Of a DNA stretch of 64,000 bases, positions 27,141 through 35,751 are shown one piece after another; positions within the stretch are counted from its first letter, which is position 1; every line of letters starts with the position of its first letter. The translations under genes and the position numbers were made by a program. Below the pieces are notes generated by a model that was not told the DNA's origin, searched no databases, and worked only from the letters and a program-made list of their open reading frames with translations. The stretch comes from Variovorax paradoxus (GTDB lineage: Bacteria > Pseudomonadota > Gammaproteobacteria > Burkholderiales > Burkholderiaceae_C), in assembly GCF_009755665.1 (NCBI RefSeq), contig NZ_CP046622.1, positions 2,232,001 through 2,296,000 of the forward strand, read 5' to 3'.

Positions 27141-28499
27141 ATGTACCGCGATCCAGTCCAGTCACTCGAACCCTTGCCCAGCCGCAGCGCGGCCCCCCAC
27201 GCACTGCGCGTGGGCATGATCGGCATCGGCACTGTCGGCTCGGGCACGTTTCGCGTGCTGGCCCGCAACCAGGCCGAGATTGCCGGCCGCGCCGGGCGGC
27301 CGATCGAGGTGGTGATGGTCGCGGCGCGCAACCTGGTGCGAGCCGCCGCGGTGGTGGGCGGGAACGTTCCGCTGACGGACGATCCGCTGCGCGTTGCCAC
27401 GCACCCCGACGTCGACGTGGTGGTCGAAGTGGCCGGCGGCACCGGCCCGGCACGCGACTGGGTGCTGGCCGCCATTGCCCACGGCAAGCATGTGGTCACC
27501 GCCAACAAGGCCCTGCTGGCGGTGCACGGCGCCGAAATTTTCGCGGCGGCCCGGGAGCATGGCGTGGCCGTGGCCTACGAAGGCGCGGTGGCGGTGAGCA
27601 TTCCCATCGTCAAGGCGCTGCGCGAGGGGCTCACGGCCAATCGCATCGAATGGGTGGCGGGCATCATCAACGGCACCACCAACTTCATCCTGAGCAAGAT
27701 GCGCGATGAAGGCCTGGACTTCGGCGCCGCGCTCGCCGAGGCCCAGGCGCTGGGCTATGCCGAAGCCGACCCGGCTTTCGACGTGGAGGGCATCGACGCC
27801 GCGCACAAGCTCACGCTGCTGGCCGCCAATGCGTTCGGCACGCCGGTGCGCTTCGGCGATGTGCAGGTGGAAGGCATCACGGCCCTGCAGCGGGTGGACG
27901 TGGCCTGCGCCGAGCAGCTGGGCTATCGCATCAAGCTGCTGGGCGTGGCGCGGCGGCGGGAAGAGGGCGTTGAGCTGCGCGTCCAGCCCGCGCTGGTGCC
28001 CGCCTCGCACCTCATGGCGCAGGTGAACGGGTCGATGAACGGCGTCCTGGTCAAGGGCGACGCGGCCGGCCTGACGATGTACTACGGCGCGGGCGCCGGC
28101 TCGGAGCAGACCGCGTCGGCGGTGATTGCCGACCTGGTCGATGTCGCACGCCTGGCGGGCACCAGCGCTGCGCAGCGCGTGCCGCACCTGGGCTTTCATG
28201 CGCACGCGATGAACACACTGCCGGTGCTTCCTCGCGCCGACGTGTGTTCGTGCCATTACCTGCGAGTGCCCGTGCATGCCGCGAACGGCATCGAGGCGGT
28301 GGGGGGCTGGGCTGCCGGCCGGCAGCTGCCGGTGCGGCAAGTAGTGCTTGGGGCCGGCCTGTCCGGCACCGGCCCGCAGGTGCTCGTGCTGACGCAACCG
28401 GTGCAGCAAGCCGCGATGGACCCGGCCGTGAACGCGCTCCAGGCACACCCGGCAGTGGCGGGAGCAATCACGGCGTTGCGGGTGGAGGAACTGGCGTGA
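27141..28499 (+). CDS. hom: homoserine dehydrogenase
   Basis: A 452-residue NAD(P)-dependent homoserine dehydrogenase that converts aspartate semialdehyde to homoserine for Thr, Met and Ile. The cofactor motif VGMIGIGTVGSG starts near residue 24, VVTANKALLA near 120, the catalytic region GIINGTTNFIL near 175, and GYAEADPAFDVEGIDAAHKL near 207. The last 90 residues form a divergent ACT-like domain (CHYLRVPVHAANGIEAVGGW). A GGAG lies 7 nt before the ATG at 27141, right after the attenuator terminator. Unlike usual beta-proteobacterial arrangements, thrC does not follow, so this may be a second copy under threonine control. Confidence 0.92.
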   Translation: MYRDPVQSLEPLPSRSAAPHALRVGMIGIGTVGSGTFRVLARNQAEIAGRAGRPIEVVMVAARNLVRAAAVVGGNVPLTDDPLRVATHPDVDVVVEVAGGTGPARDWVLAAIAHGKHVVTANKALLAVHGAEIFAAAREHGVAVAYEGAVAVSIPIVKALREGLTANRIEWVAGIINGTTNFILSKMRDEGLDFGAALAEAQALGYAEADPAFDVEGIDAAHKLTLLAANAFGTPVRFGDVQVEGITALQRVDVACAEQLGYRIKLLGVARRREEGVELRVQPALVPASHLMAQVNGSMNGVLVKGDAAGLTMYYGAGAGSEQTASAVIADLVDVARLAGTSAAQRVPHLGFHAHAMNTLPVLPRADVCSCHYLRVPVHAANGIEAVGGWAAGRQLPVRQVVLGAGLSGTGPQVLVLTQPVQQAAMDPAVNALQAHPAVAGAITALRVEELA

Positions 28500-28622
28500 C
28501 CCGCTCCTTTCTAATTGGGACAGAATGCGCCCGAACGCGGGCGCCTGCACCGCACATGCAATGGGAGCCGCAATGGACATCGATGGGTTGGATGAGCTTC
28601 AAGAGCGCGGAGGAACGCGCGC

Positions 28623-28958
28623 GTGAAGCGCTGGTTGATGGCCGCCGCGCTGGCTGGGGCAGCCCCCGTGTTTGCCCAGCCGGCGGAGCAGCCCAAGCAA
28701 GTGGAGGGCGCGTCCTGCGAGGCGGAAGAAGCCGCGCTCGAGCGTGAGATGGACCTTGCGCGCTCCCGGGGCCAGATGCTGCGCCGGCGGCAACTCGCCG
28801 AAACCCTGACCGCGCTGCGCACGCGTTGCCACGGAGCGGAACCTCAGCAGAGCCGCGCGGCCCGCATCGACAAGCTCGAGCAGGAGATTCGTACGCTCCG
28901 GGCGGAACTGGAGCGCGCGGAAGATCAACTGCGCGAGCTGAGAAACGAGCGGCCATGA
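28623..28958 (+). CDS. DUF1090 family periplasmic protein
   Basis: A 111-residue exported protein with a short signal peptide (MKRWLMAAALAGAAPVFAQP) and a long helical body rich in Glu, Arg and Leu. The paired cysteines (EGASCEAEEAAL and LRTRCHGAEPQQ) about 43 residues apart and the charged helices (AARIDKLEQEIRTLRAEL) fit DUF1090, the family of E. coli YqjC. The start is GTG with GGAGGA 9 nt upstream. Function is unknown; a role in envelope stress has been suggested for the family. Transcription follows hom with a 123-nt gap. Confidence 0.75.
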   Translation: MKRWLMAAALAGAAPVFAQPAEQPKQVEGASCEAEEAALEREMDLARSRGQMLRRRQLAETLTALRTRCHGAEPQQSRAARIDKLEQEIRTLRAELERAEDQLRELRNERP

Positions 28959-28989
28959 CCGGCCGCCCTGCGAGGCGCCAAGCGACCGG

Positions 28990-29841
28990 TTAAAGCCGCG
29001 GCTGCTGCATGCGCACCCGGCGCGCCGCTTCTTCCTCGCGCGCGTCGTCCACTTCGCGCATCACGTTGCCCAGGTCGACAGGGCCGGCGTCGCGCACGTG
29101 CGTGCCGGTCAGCACCGATTCGACGCGCAGCAGGCCGCGCTCGTACAGGTGCCAGATCTCGTCGCCATAGTGCGTGCCCAGCAGCTCCGGCGCAAACTGG
29201 CCGAAGAAGTTGCGCAGGTTCTCCACGTCACGCAGCAGCATGCGCCTGGCGTGGTTGTTGCCCGCCGCATCCACCGCCTGCGGCAGGTCGATGATCACCG
29301 GGCCGTCGGCCGACAGCAGCACGTTGAACTCCGACAAGTCGCCGTGCACCACGCCCGCGCACAGCATGCGCACCACCTCCTTCAGCAGGCTGCCGTGGTG
29401 GCGCACTGCCTCTTCGGGCGTAAAGGCCACGTCGTTGAGGCGCGGCGCCGCGTCCCCGTTGGCGTCGGTCACCAGCTCCATCAGCAGCACGCCCTCAAGG
29501 AAGTTGTAGGGCACCGGCACGCGCACGCCGGCCGCCGCAAGGCGGTAGAGCGCATCGACCTCGGCGCTTTGCCAGATGGCCTCGGTTACCTGGCGGCCGA
29601 AGCGGGTGCCCTTGGCCATGGCACGCGTTTCGCGCGAATTGCGCACGCGGCGGTTCTCGGTGTAGTCGACCGCCTGCCGAAAGCTGCGCTTGTCGGCTTC
29701 CTTGTAGACCTTGGCGCACCGTGTTTCATCGCCGCAGCGCACCACGTACACCATGGCTTCCTTGCCGCTCATCAGCTGGCGTACCACCGTGTCGATCAGT
29801 CCTTCGTCGACCAGCGACTGGAGTCGTGGCGGTGCTTTCAT
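28990..29841 (-). CDS. RIO1-like serine protein kinase
   Basis: A 283-residue atypical protein kinase of the RIO family (the bacterial PA4780-like branch). The ATP-binding lysine is in RCAKVYKEADKRSF near residue 44, the catalytic loop is VVHGDLSEFNVLL near 165 (HGD in place of HRD) and the metal-binding DFG equivalent is VIIDLPQAVD near 182. The N-terminal 35 residues replace the winged helix of archaeal Rio2. Its ATG overlaps the stop of the upstream GNAT gene by 4 nt (ATGA), so the two are translationally coupled. Targets are not known. Confidence 0.88.
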   Translation of the reverse strand: MKAPPRLQSLVDEGLIDTVVRQLMSGKEAMVYVVRCGDETRCAKVYKEADKRSFRQAVDYTENRRVRNSRETRAMAKGTRFGRQVTEAIWQSAEVDALYRLAAAGVRVPVPYNFLEGVLLMELVTDANGDAAPRLNDVAFTPEEAVRHHGSLLKEVVRMLCAGVVHGDLSEFNVLLSADGPVIIDLPQAVDAAGNNHARRMLLRDVENLRNFFGQFAPELLGTHYGDEIWHLYERGLLRVESVLTGTHVRDAGPVDLGNVMREVDDAREEEAARRVRMQQPRL

Positions 29842-30935
29842 TGATGTTGCTCCCTCAGGGCCAGCGGGCGGGTCGAGAGGAAGGCCCTCAGGCTTTCCGG
29901 GCCGATCTGGTAGGCCGCATCATGCCTGTGCGCGGCAAAGCCCAGCCGCCGGTTGATGGAGAGCATGGGAGCATTGACCTCGGCGTTGTGCGTCACGGCC
30001 ATCGTGACGGCGGGATGGCGTTCGCGTACCAGCTGCAGCATCATCGCCTTCACTCCCTTGGCCAGACCGTGTCCGCGCCAACGGGGGGCCACGGCCGTGA
30101 GCCGCTGGAACATGCGGTCGGGGTATTGCTGATTCCAGCTGGCGTCGCACACCGCGGCCACCTGGTCGCCGTCGAGCAGCAGCACGAGAAAGTGCTCGCC
30201 GCCGCGCCGGTCGATTTCGGCATACCAGGCGCGAAACTCCTCGAGCTCGAAGCGCATGGGCGGGCGCTCGAGCTGCGTGGTGGGGGCGTCATTCAGCAGC
30301 GCGGACAACGGCGCCATCAGCGTTGCAAGGCGCTCGAAGGGCACGCGACCGGCGTGGATCTCCAGGCGCAACCCGCGGCCGGCTGCGAGCGCCTGGGTCC
30401 GCCAGCGAGCGAGTTCGGCGTCATCGAGATCGGCGAAGACCATGCGGTTCTCGATGCTGCGGTGCTTCTCGGCCGCACCGACGATCGCGAGAAATGCGTG
30501 TCCCTCCGGAAGCGAAGCCTTGATGGTCGCCACGGCCGCGCCGCGCTTTTCCATGGTGGCAAGCAGTGTGTGCAGCAACGTGGTGGCAACGCCTTGCCGG
30601 CGCTGCGACCGAAGCACGCCACCCCACACATCCACGAAAGGCGCATAGGCCTGGTACTCGGGTGTGCCTTCGCGCCGGAAGCTCATGTTGAGGCTACCGA
30701 CGATGCCGCCGCGGCCGTCCAGCGCAAAAATGCGATGCACGACGTGCAGCGGAGTGTGCTGGCGCACGTTCTGCATGTTGTCGGCGTCGCTCGGCCAGGG
30801 TTCGCCCGGAAAGTCCTGCTCGTTGCGAAGACGCCAGTAGGCAAGAGCCTTCCTCCACTCTTCAGCGGATGCCTGCCGGGGATCGAAAACACAAGTTGCG
30901 AAATGCCGCACGTAGGCGGCACGGGGTTCAAGCAT
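29838..30935 (-). CDS. tandem GNAT acetyltransferase
   Basis: A 365-residue protein with two GNAT halves. The first (about 20-165) contains VWGGVLRSQRRQGVATTLLHT, a classic acetyl-CoA loop (QRRQGVA); the second (about 230-350) contains LTAVAPRWRGHGLAKGVKA and ends ...MLSINRRLGFAAH. This arrangement is found in mycothiol-synthase-like proteins, but substrate cannot be inferred. The start is ATG 30935, where family-like sequence begins; the open frame runs much further upstream without support. The gene is coupled to the RIO1 kinase by a 4-nt overlap. Confidence 0.85.
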   Translation of the reverse strand: MLEPRAAYVRHFATCVFDPRQASAEEWRKALAYWRLRNEQDFPGEPWPSDADNMQNVRQHTPLHVVHRIFALDGRGGIVGSLNMSFRREGTPEYQAYAPFVDVWGGVLRSQRRQGVATTLLHTLLATMEKRGAAVATIKASLPEGHAFLAIVGAAEKHRSIENRMVFADLDDAELARWRTQALAAGRGLRLEIHAGRVPFERLATLMAPLSALLNDAPTTQLERPPMRFELEEFRAWYAEIDRRGGEHFLVLLLDGDQVAAVCDASWNQQYPDRMFQRLTAVAPRWRGHGLAKGVKAMMLQLVRERHPAVTMAVTHNAEVNAPMLSINRRLGFAAHRHDAAYQIGPESLRAFLSTRPLALREQHQ

Positions 30936-31438
30936 GGTGAGCCTTGATGATTCAGGAAACGGGCAATCGCGGCCGGCACTGCATGCCGACGGCGGCGTTT
31001 GAATCTCGGGCGGTTTGTCGCTGCGGCAGCAGGTGCCGCAAGGGTCAGGCTGGCTGTGCCCGTTCAGGGCTCGCGCTACGGAAGAAAGCGCGTCAGCAGG
31101 TCTTTGAAAAACCGACAAACCGGCCGGGAGCGGGGCGTTGAATAGCTGTGTGTTCCATCGCTCACCTCCGGTCTGGTTGTTTGTCGAGGCGTCGAATGTA
31201 GCGGCCTTGTTGCGCGATGTGAAGTACCTTGTGGATCCGCACTGCTGAGCCATACCAGCTTTCGCGCGTCCTTTCAAAAGCAGGCGCATCGTTTCCACGT
31301 CGCGATTGACGAGATTCCACTCGCCAAGGGTTTGTACTTAGATGTGGTCGCAGAATTGTTTTCACGGACCTGCGCATGAAGCGAAAACGGTTCGAAGCTT
31401 CTCCAACCAACTTCACGTCATTGAACAAAGGAAACCGA
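30936..31438. other. divergent intergenic region
   Basis: About 500 nt between the minus-strand GNAT gene and the plus-strand small secreted protein. Apart from the 21-codon frame at 31093-31158, no gene is supported. The right half (31250-31430) is relatively AT-rich and probably holds the promoter of the secreted-protein gene. Confidence 0.5.
31093..31158 (-). CDS. possible 21-residue leader ORF upstream of the GNAT-RIO pair
   Basis: An ATG at 31158 with an excellent GGAGGTGA ribosome binding site 5 nt upstream opens a 21-codon frame (starts MEHTAIQRPAP, ends GFSKTC). The only case for it is the quality of the ribosome binding site. It lies 158 nt upstream of the GNAT start and is followed by a short GCGC...GCGC stem. 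It may be a regulatory leader or chance. Confidence 0.35.
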   Translation of the reverse strand: MEHTAIQRPAPGRFVGFSKTC

Positions 31439-31819
31439 ATGACCGCCTCCAAACTTTTTTCCGCCGCTGCATTGGCCCTGGTGACTGCCGCTGGTGCGGC
31501 CCATGCCGAAACCTATGAAGGCGTCCATCCCCTGACCTCCGCCGAAAACCGTGCCGACGTGGCGGCCGGCGCCGTGGTTGCCGCGCGTGTCGGCAATCCC
31601 TACGCCACCGGCGCCGATTCGGGGCCGACCTACGCGCCGGTTGCCATGAACAGCCGCGAAGCCGTGCGCGCCGAAGCGGTGACTACGGCTCGCAATGCCG
31701 ATCCGTATGCCGAAGGCGCTTCGTCGGGTGTGGCCCCGATGGTTGCTGGCGCGGTGGACCGCGCGACGGTGCGCGCCCAAGCCTATGCTGCCGCTCGCGG
31801 CGACGCCTTGCCGCTGTAA
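31439..31819 (+). CDS. small Ala-rich secreted protein (unassigned)
   Basis: A 126-residue protein with a clear signal peptide (MTASKLFSAAALALVTAAGA, cleavage after AHA). The mature part has two or three copies of a degenerate repeat: a helix ending R/A-A-V-x-A, then NPYATGADSG or DPYAEGASSG, then AP-V and a Arg/Ala helix (AVRAEAVTTAR, TVRAQAYAAAR). Similar small repeats occur in Comamonadaceae exported proteins of the DUF4148 type, but I cannot place it firmly. CAAAGGAAAC 6 nt or so upstream of the ATG serves as a ribosome binding site. It ends at a strong terminator and is monocistronic. Confidence 0.78.
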   Translation: MTASKLFSAAALALVTAAGAAHAETYEGVHPLTSAENRADVAAGAVVAARVGNPYATGADSGPTYAPVAMNSREAVRAEAVTTARNADPYAEGASSGVAPMVAGAVDRATVRAQAYAAARGDALPL

Positions 31820-31865
31820 TTGCCTGACACCACACACCTCGTCTGCAAAGACGGTTCACCCGAAG

Positions 31866-31900
31866 GCCGGTCCTGCGAAAGCAGGTCCGGCTTTTTGTTT
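31866..31900 (+). terminator. intrinsic terminator
   Basis: GCCGGTCCTGC and GCAGGTCCGGC pair (one internal mismatch) around a GAAA tetraloop, followed by CTTTTTGTTT. It ends the small secreted-protein transcript. Confidence 0.9.
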
Positions 31901-32125
31901 GGGCAGACCAGCAGTGCAATGCTGAGCCAAGGCAGCCGGTCGGCTCTTGTGCAGGCTCGCCGCTCGCCGGGCTTTCGGTGGCAGCGGGCGATCAGGTTCT
32001 TCATCGGCAGCGAGGCCGCAAGTGGGGCGCCACCACCGGCAAGAGCGCAGTAATCCAAAATCTGGATCAATTGATCTGAATTTTCGATTTTACGGATGAC
32101 GGAGGGCTCCCTAAAGTCCGCCTCG
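31901..32125. other. upstream region of the AtuA operon
   Basis: No gene is seen here. The right half turns AT-rich (32051-32095), as expected for a promoter, and contains the palindrome listed separately. Confidence 0.45.
32065..32076. promoter_or_regulatory. candidate operator, GATCAATTGATC palindrome
   Basis: A perfect 12-nt palindrome in an AT-rich stretch 50 nt upstream of the AtuA start. Such centres are common in GntR-type operators. No matching regulator gene is next to it. Confidence 0.45.
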
Positions 32126-33520
32126 ATGAACGCCACTGCCTCGCCCCCACTGCTGATCGGCTGCGCTGCCGGCTTTTCCGGCGACCGCACCGATGCGGCC
32201 GGGCCGGTGGTCGATACGCTGATTGCCCGGCTGCAAGGCGGCCCGGCGGAGCAACGCGCTTTCCTGATCTTCGAAACGCTGGCCGAGCGCACTCTCGCGC
32301 TCGCCCAACTGCGCCGACGCGACAACCCCGACGCTGGCTACGAGCCCTTGCTCGATGCCATGCTGCGGCCCGTGCTGGCCCGCTGCCTTGCGCGCGGCAT
32401 TCGCATCGTGAGCAACTTCGGCGCGGCCAACCCGCGCGCCGCGGCCCGTCACATTGCCCGCATGGCGCGAGAACTCGGCGCCGCTGCGCCGCGCATCGCG
32501 GTGGTGGAGGGCGACGATCTCTCCGGCCCCGCGCATCTCGCGCTACTGCACGAAGCGCTGGGTGCGCAGATGGACGGCCTGCGCATCGTCAGTGCCAACG
32601 CCTACATCGGCGCCGAGCCGATTGCCGCAGCGCTCGACGCGGGCGCGCAGATCGTGGTGTGCGGCCGTGTGGCCGATCCGTCGCTCACGGTAGGTCCGGC
32701 CATGTCGCACTTCGGCTGGCGCGCCGACGACTGGCACCGGCTGGGCCGAGCCACCATGGCCGGCCACTTGCTCGAATGCGGCGCGCAGGTCTGCGGCGGC
32801 TACTTTGCCGACCCCGGCTACAAGAACGTGCCGGGCCTGGAAGAAGTGGGTTTCCCGATTGCGGAGATCGATGCCGACGGGCACTGCACCATCGGCAAGG
32901 CCGACAACACCGGCGGCCTCGTGAGCAAGGCCACGGTGAAGGAACAGCTGCTGTACGAGGTGCACGACCCGAGCGCCTACCTCACGCCCGACGTGGTGGC
33001 CGACATTGCCGAAGCCCAGGTCGATCAGCTGCCGGGCACGGCGAATCGCGTGGCGTTGTCGGGCGTGCGCGGCCATGCGCGGCCCAGCCACTACAAGGTC
33101 AATGTCTGCCATGAAGGCGGCTGGCTGGCCGAGGGCGAAATTTCCTATGCGGGCCCGCGCGCCGAGGCGCGTGCGCGGCTCGCGGCGGATGTGCTGCGCA
33201 AGCGGCTCGACGGCCTTGCGCTGCGCGTGGATCTGATCGGCGCACTGAGCATTCTTGGGGACGACGCCGGCCGCATGCTGGCCGATACGCCGGACACCGG
33301 CCTGCGCGACGTGCGGCTGCGGGTTGCGGCCTCGCACACGGACCGTGCGCAGGCGGAGCGCCTCACGCGCGAAGTCATGGCGCTGTACACCTGCGGGCCG
33401 GCGGGCGGCGGCGGCGTGCGCACCGCGCTCACGCCGCGGCTCAATACCTTGTCGTGCCTGCTGCCACGCGAAGCGGTGCCGGTGCGTTTCGAACTGCTCG
33501 GCGCGGAGGCTCTGGCATGA
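32126..33520 (+). CDS. AtuA-family protein (acyclic terpene utilisation / DUF1446)
   Basis: A 464-residue protein of the AtuA (DUF1446) family. Typical stretches are LLIGCAAGFSGDRTDAA at the start, FETLAERTLALAQLRR, IVSNFGAANPRAAARHIARM, IVVCGRVADPSLTVGPAM and YKNVPGLEEVGFPIAEI with ADNTGGLVSKATVKEQLLYEV. AtuA belongs to the citronellol degradation operon of Pseudomonas but its own reaction is not known, and in Burkholderiales the family is widespread beside CoA-ligases and TctC-type transporters. The stop overlaps the next start by 4 nt (ATGA). With the binding protein downstream it probably handles an imported organic acid. Confidence 0.88.
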   Translation: MNATASPPLLIGCAAGFSGDRTDAAGPVVDTLIARLQGGPAEQRAFLIFETLAERTLALAQLRRRDNPDAGYEPLLDAMLRPVLARCLARGIRIVSNFGAANPRAAARHIARMARELGAAAPRIAVVEGDDLSGPAHLALLHEALGAQMDGLRIVSANAYIGAEPIAAALDAGAQIVVCGRVADPSLTVGPAMSHFGWRADDWHRLGRATMAGHLLECGAQVCGGYFADPGYKNVPGLEEVGFPIAEIDADGHCTIGKADNTGGLVSKATVKEQLLYEVHDPSAYLTPDVVADIAEAQVDQLPGTANRVALSGVRGHARPSHYKVNVCHEGGWLAEGEISYAGPRAEARARLAADVLRKRLDGLALRVDLIGALSILGDDAGRMLADTPDTGLRDVRLRVAASHTDRAQAERLTREVMALYTCGPAGGGGVRTALTPRLNTLSCLLPREAVPVRFELLGAEALA

Positions 33521-33882
33521 ACACGCCCACAGACTTCGTCGAAGTACCGCTCTACCGCGCCGCCCACGGCCGCACCGGCGACAAGGGCGACCGTTCCAAC
33601 ATCAGCGTGATCGCCTGGCATCCGGAGCTTTACCCGCTGCTGGCCGAACAGCTCACGCCTGAACGCGTGGCCGCGCAGTTTCGCCACCGCGCGCCCTCGC
33701 GGGTGCAGCGCTTCCTGCTGCCCAGGCTGCATGCGATGAACTTCGTGCTCGATGCGGTGCTCGACGGTGGCGTCAACGATGCGCTGAACCTCGATGCGCA
33801 CGGCAAGGCGCTCTCGTTCCTGCTGCTGGACATGCCCATCCGCGTGCCGCGGCCGCTTGTGCCGCTGCTGGCGGGGCCATAG
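33517..33882 (+). CDS. AtuA-associated small protein
   Basis: A 121-residue cytosolic protein that matches the small C-terminal or stand-alone partner of AtuA (ferredoxin-like fold). Conserved blocks are LYRAAHGRTGDKGDRSNISV near residue 11 and MNFVLDAVLDGGVNDALNLD, ending in DMPIRVP. In other genomes this domain is fused to AtuA, so the two probably form one enzyme. It is translationally coupled to the AtuA gene. Confidence 0.85.
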   Translation: MNTPTDFVEVPLYRAAHGRTGDKGDRSNISVIAWHPELYPLLAEQLTPERVAAQFRHRAPSRVQRFLLPRLHAMNFVLDAVLDGGVNDALNLDAHGKALSFLLLDMPIRVPRPLVPLLAGP

Positions 33883-33929
33883 CGGCAATCCGATTTCTTT
33901 TCCTCACCCATCCATCCGGAGACAAAACA

Positions 33930-34898
33930 ATGAAACGACGTTCCCTCACCCTTTCGGCCGCCGCACTGGCCCTGGTTCCGCTGCTTGGCCATGCGCAGCA
34001 GGCCTTTCCAGACAAGCCCATCACCTTCGTGGTGCCCTTTGCGGCCGGCACGGCCACCGACCAGATCGCGCGCGCGCTGGGCAACAGCATCACGGCGGAA
34101 ACAAAGCAGCCTGTAGTCATCGACAACAGGGCCGGTGCCAGCGGCTTCATCGCCTCGCAACAGGTGGCCAAGGCCGCGGCGGACGGCTACACCGTGCTGA
34201 TCACCACCAACACGACGCACGCGGCCAACGAGCATCTGTTCAAGAAGCTGCCCTACGACCCGGTGAAAGATTTTTCGCCCATTACCGCGCTGGGCAAGGG
34301 CGGGCAGATCATGGTGGTGACCCCCTCGTTCCCTGCCAAGAGCGTGGCCGAGTTCGTGGCGCTTGCGAAGAAGGAGCCCGGCAAGTACAGCTTTGGCAGC
34401 GGCAGTTCATCGAGCCGCATGGCGGGCGAGTTGCTGCAGCAGATGGCAGACATCAAGCTGCTTCACGTGCCCTACAAGAGCAACACGCTGGCCGTGACCG
34501 ACCTCCTGGGCGGGCAGATCCACATGATGATCACCGACGCGGCCACCGGGCTGCCGCAGGTCAAGGGCGGCAAGCTGCGCGCGCTGGGTGTGTCGAGCGC
34601 GGCGCGCTCACCGCTCGCACCCGATGTGCCCACCATTTCCGAAGCCGGCGTGAAGGGCTACGAAATGGGCTACTGGTTCGCGGCCTATGCGCCCGCCAAG
34701 ACGCCGCCGGCTGTGGTCAAGCGCCTCAACGAGCTGCTGGTGAAGGCTGCGAAGAGCGAGTCTGCGAAGACCGCGTTCTACGAACCCACGGGCACCGAGG
34801 TGTTCACCACCTCGGCTGAAGAGCTCGCCAAGTTCCAGACGGCGGAGTCGCAGAAGTGGGGCCGCATCGTGAAGGCCGCTGGCATCGAAGCCGAGTAG
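33930..34898 (+). CDS. tripartite tricarboxylate transporter binding protein (Bug/TctC)
   Basis: A 322-residue periplasmic solute-binding protein with a signal peptide (MKRRSLTLSAAALALVPLLG, cleavage after HAQ). Family landmarks are FPDKPITFVVPFAAGTATD, VVIDNRAGASGFIAS, LPYDPVKDFSPITAL, LHVPYKSNTLAVTDLLGGQI and VPTISEAGVKGYEMGYWF. The ligand is likely a carboxylate but cannot be told. It is 48 nt after the AtuA partner and probably in the same operon; the TctA/TctB membrane parts are absent, as is usual for Bug proteins. Confidence 0.92.
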   Translation: MKRRSLTLSAAALALVPLLGHAQQAFPDKPITFVVPFAAGTATDQIARALGNSITAETKQPVVIDNRAGASGFIASQQVAKAAADGYTVLITTNTTHAANEHLFKKLPYDPVKDFSPITALGKGGQIMVVTPSFPAKSVAEFVALAKKEPGKYSFGSGSSSSRMAGELLQQMADIKLLHVPYKSNTLAVTDLLGGQIHMMITDAATGLPQVKGGKLRALGVSSAARSPLAPDVPTISEAGVKGYEMGYWFAAYAPAKTPPAVVKRLNELLVKAAKSESAKTAFYEPTGTEVFTTSAEELAKFQTAESQKWGRIVKAAGIEAE

Positions 34899-34920
34899 CC
34901 GGGGAAGGCGGCGGCCGCTG

Positions 34921-35721
34921 CTAGCGCACGTTCGCGCTCTTCTTCGGATCGGTGTGTACCGCAAAGCCTGATTTCCCCGGCGCTATCTCCTCGCGCAACG
35001 TGAGCGCGGGGATTTCGTAGTCGCCGAAGTTCTGCGGGCGGAACGGAATCGGGTCCATCGTCCACAGCGTGTCGAGGCGGTGGCCGAGTTCTTCGGTGAT
35101 TCTTGCGTAGGCGCCTGCATCCACCTTGCCGGTGCGGTAGACCACGTAGGGCGGCAGCACCTCGAAGCCGGGGTAGTAGAGCACCCCGTGGTGGATGGGA
35201 AACAGCAGATCGTCCATCGGTCCGTTGATGCCCCTGGCGCTGTAGTGCGAAGCCCAGCCGCCGGCGCTGACCACCAGCATGGCTCGCTTGCCGCTCATCA
35301 CGCCCTGGCCGAAGCGGTCGCCCCAGTGCGAGTCGGAGTGCTCGCCCACGCCGTAGGCAAAGCCATAGGCATAAACGCGGTCGATCCAGCCCTTGAGAAT
35401 GGCCGGCATCGTGTACCACCACAGCGGAAACTGGAAGATCACCGCGTCGGCCCACAGCAGCTTGGCCTGCTCGGCAGCGACCTCGTCGCGCTGGGTGCCG
35501 GCCTCGAATGCGCGCAGGGAGTCGGTCACCGGGTCGAAGTGTGCGACGGGCTCGACGTGCGAGAAGTCGTCCGCGTCGAGCGTTGCCTTCCATTGCATGG
35601 CGTAAAGGTCGGACACGCGCACTTCGTGTCCGGATTGCACGAGGCGCTCCACCATGAACTGCTTGAGAGATCCGTTGAGGGAGCGGGGCTCGGGGTGGGC
35701 ATGAACAAGAAGAATTTTCAC
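34921..35721 (-). CDS. NAD(P)H-dependent oxidoreductase, NQO1/MdaB-like flavodoxin fold
   Basis: A cytosolic flavoprotein of about 266 residues in the NAD(P)H quinone oxidoreductase family. It begins KILLVHAHPEPRSLNGSL, which binds the FMN/FAD phosphate, followed by VIFQFPLWWYTMPAILKGW (flavin and quinone site) and VSAGGWASHYSARGINGP. GTG 35721 is preferred because the fold starts there; ATG 35751 in the same frame is the alternative and would overlap the LysR promoter region. The gene is divergent from a LysR gene, which probably controls it. Confidence 0.85.
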   Translation of the reverse strand: MKILLVHAHPEPRSLNGSLKQFMVERLVQSGHEVRVSDLYAMQWKATLDADDFSHVEPVAHFDPVTDSLRAFEAGTQRDEVAAEQAKLLWADAVIFQFPLWWYTMPAILKGWIDRVYAYGFAYGVGEHSDSHWGDRFGQGVMSGKRAMLVVSAGGWASHYSARGINGPMDDLLFPIHHGVLYYPGFEVLPPYVVYRTGKVDAGAYARITEELGHRLDTLWTMDPIPFRPQNFGDYEIPALTLREEIAPGKSGFAVHTDPKKSANVR

Positions 35722-35751
35722 GGCTGCATGTTGCGTTGAATGAAGATGCAT

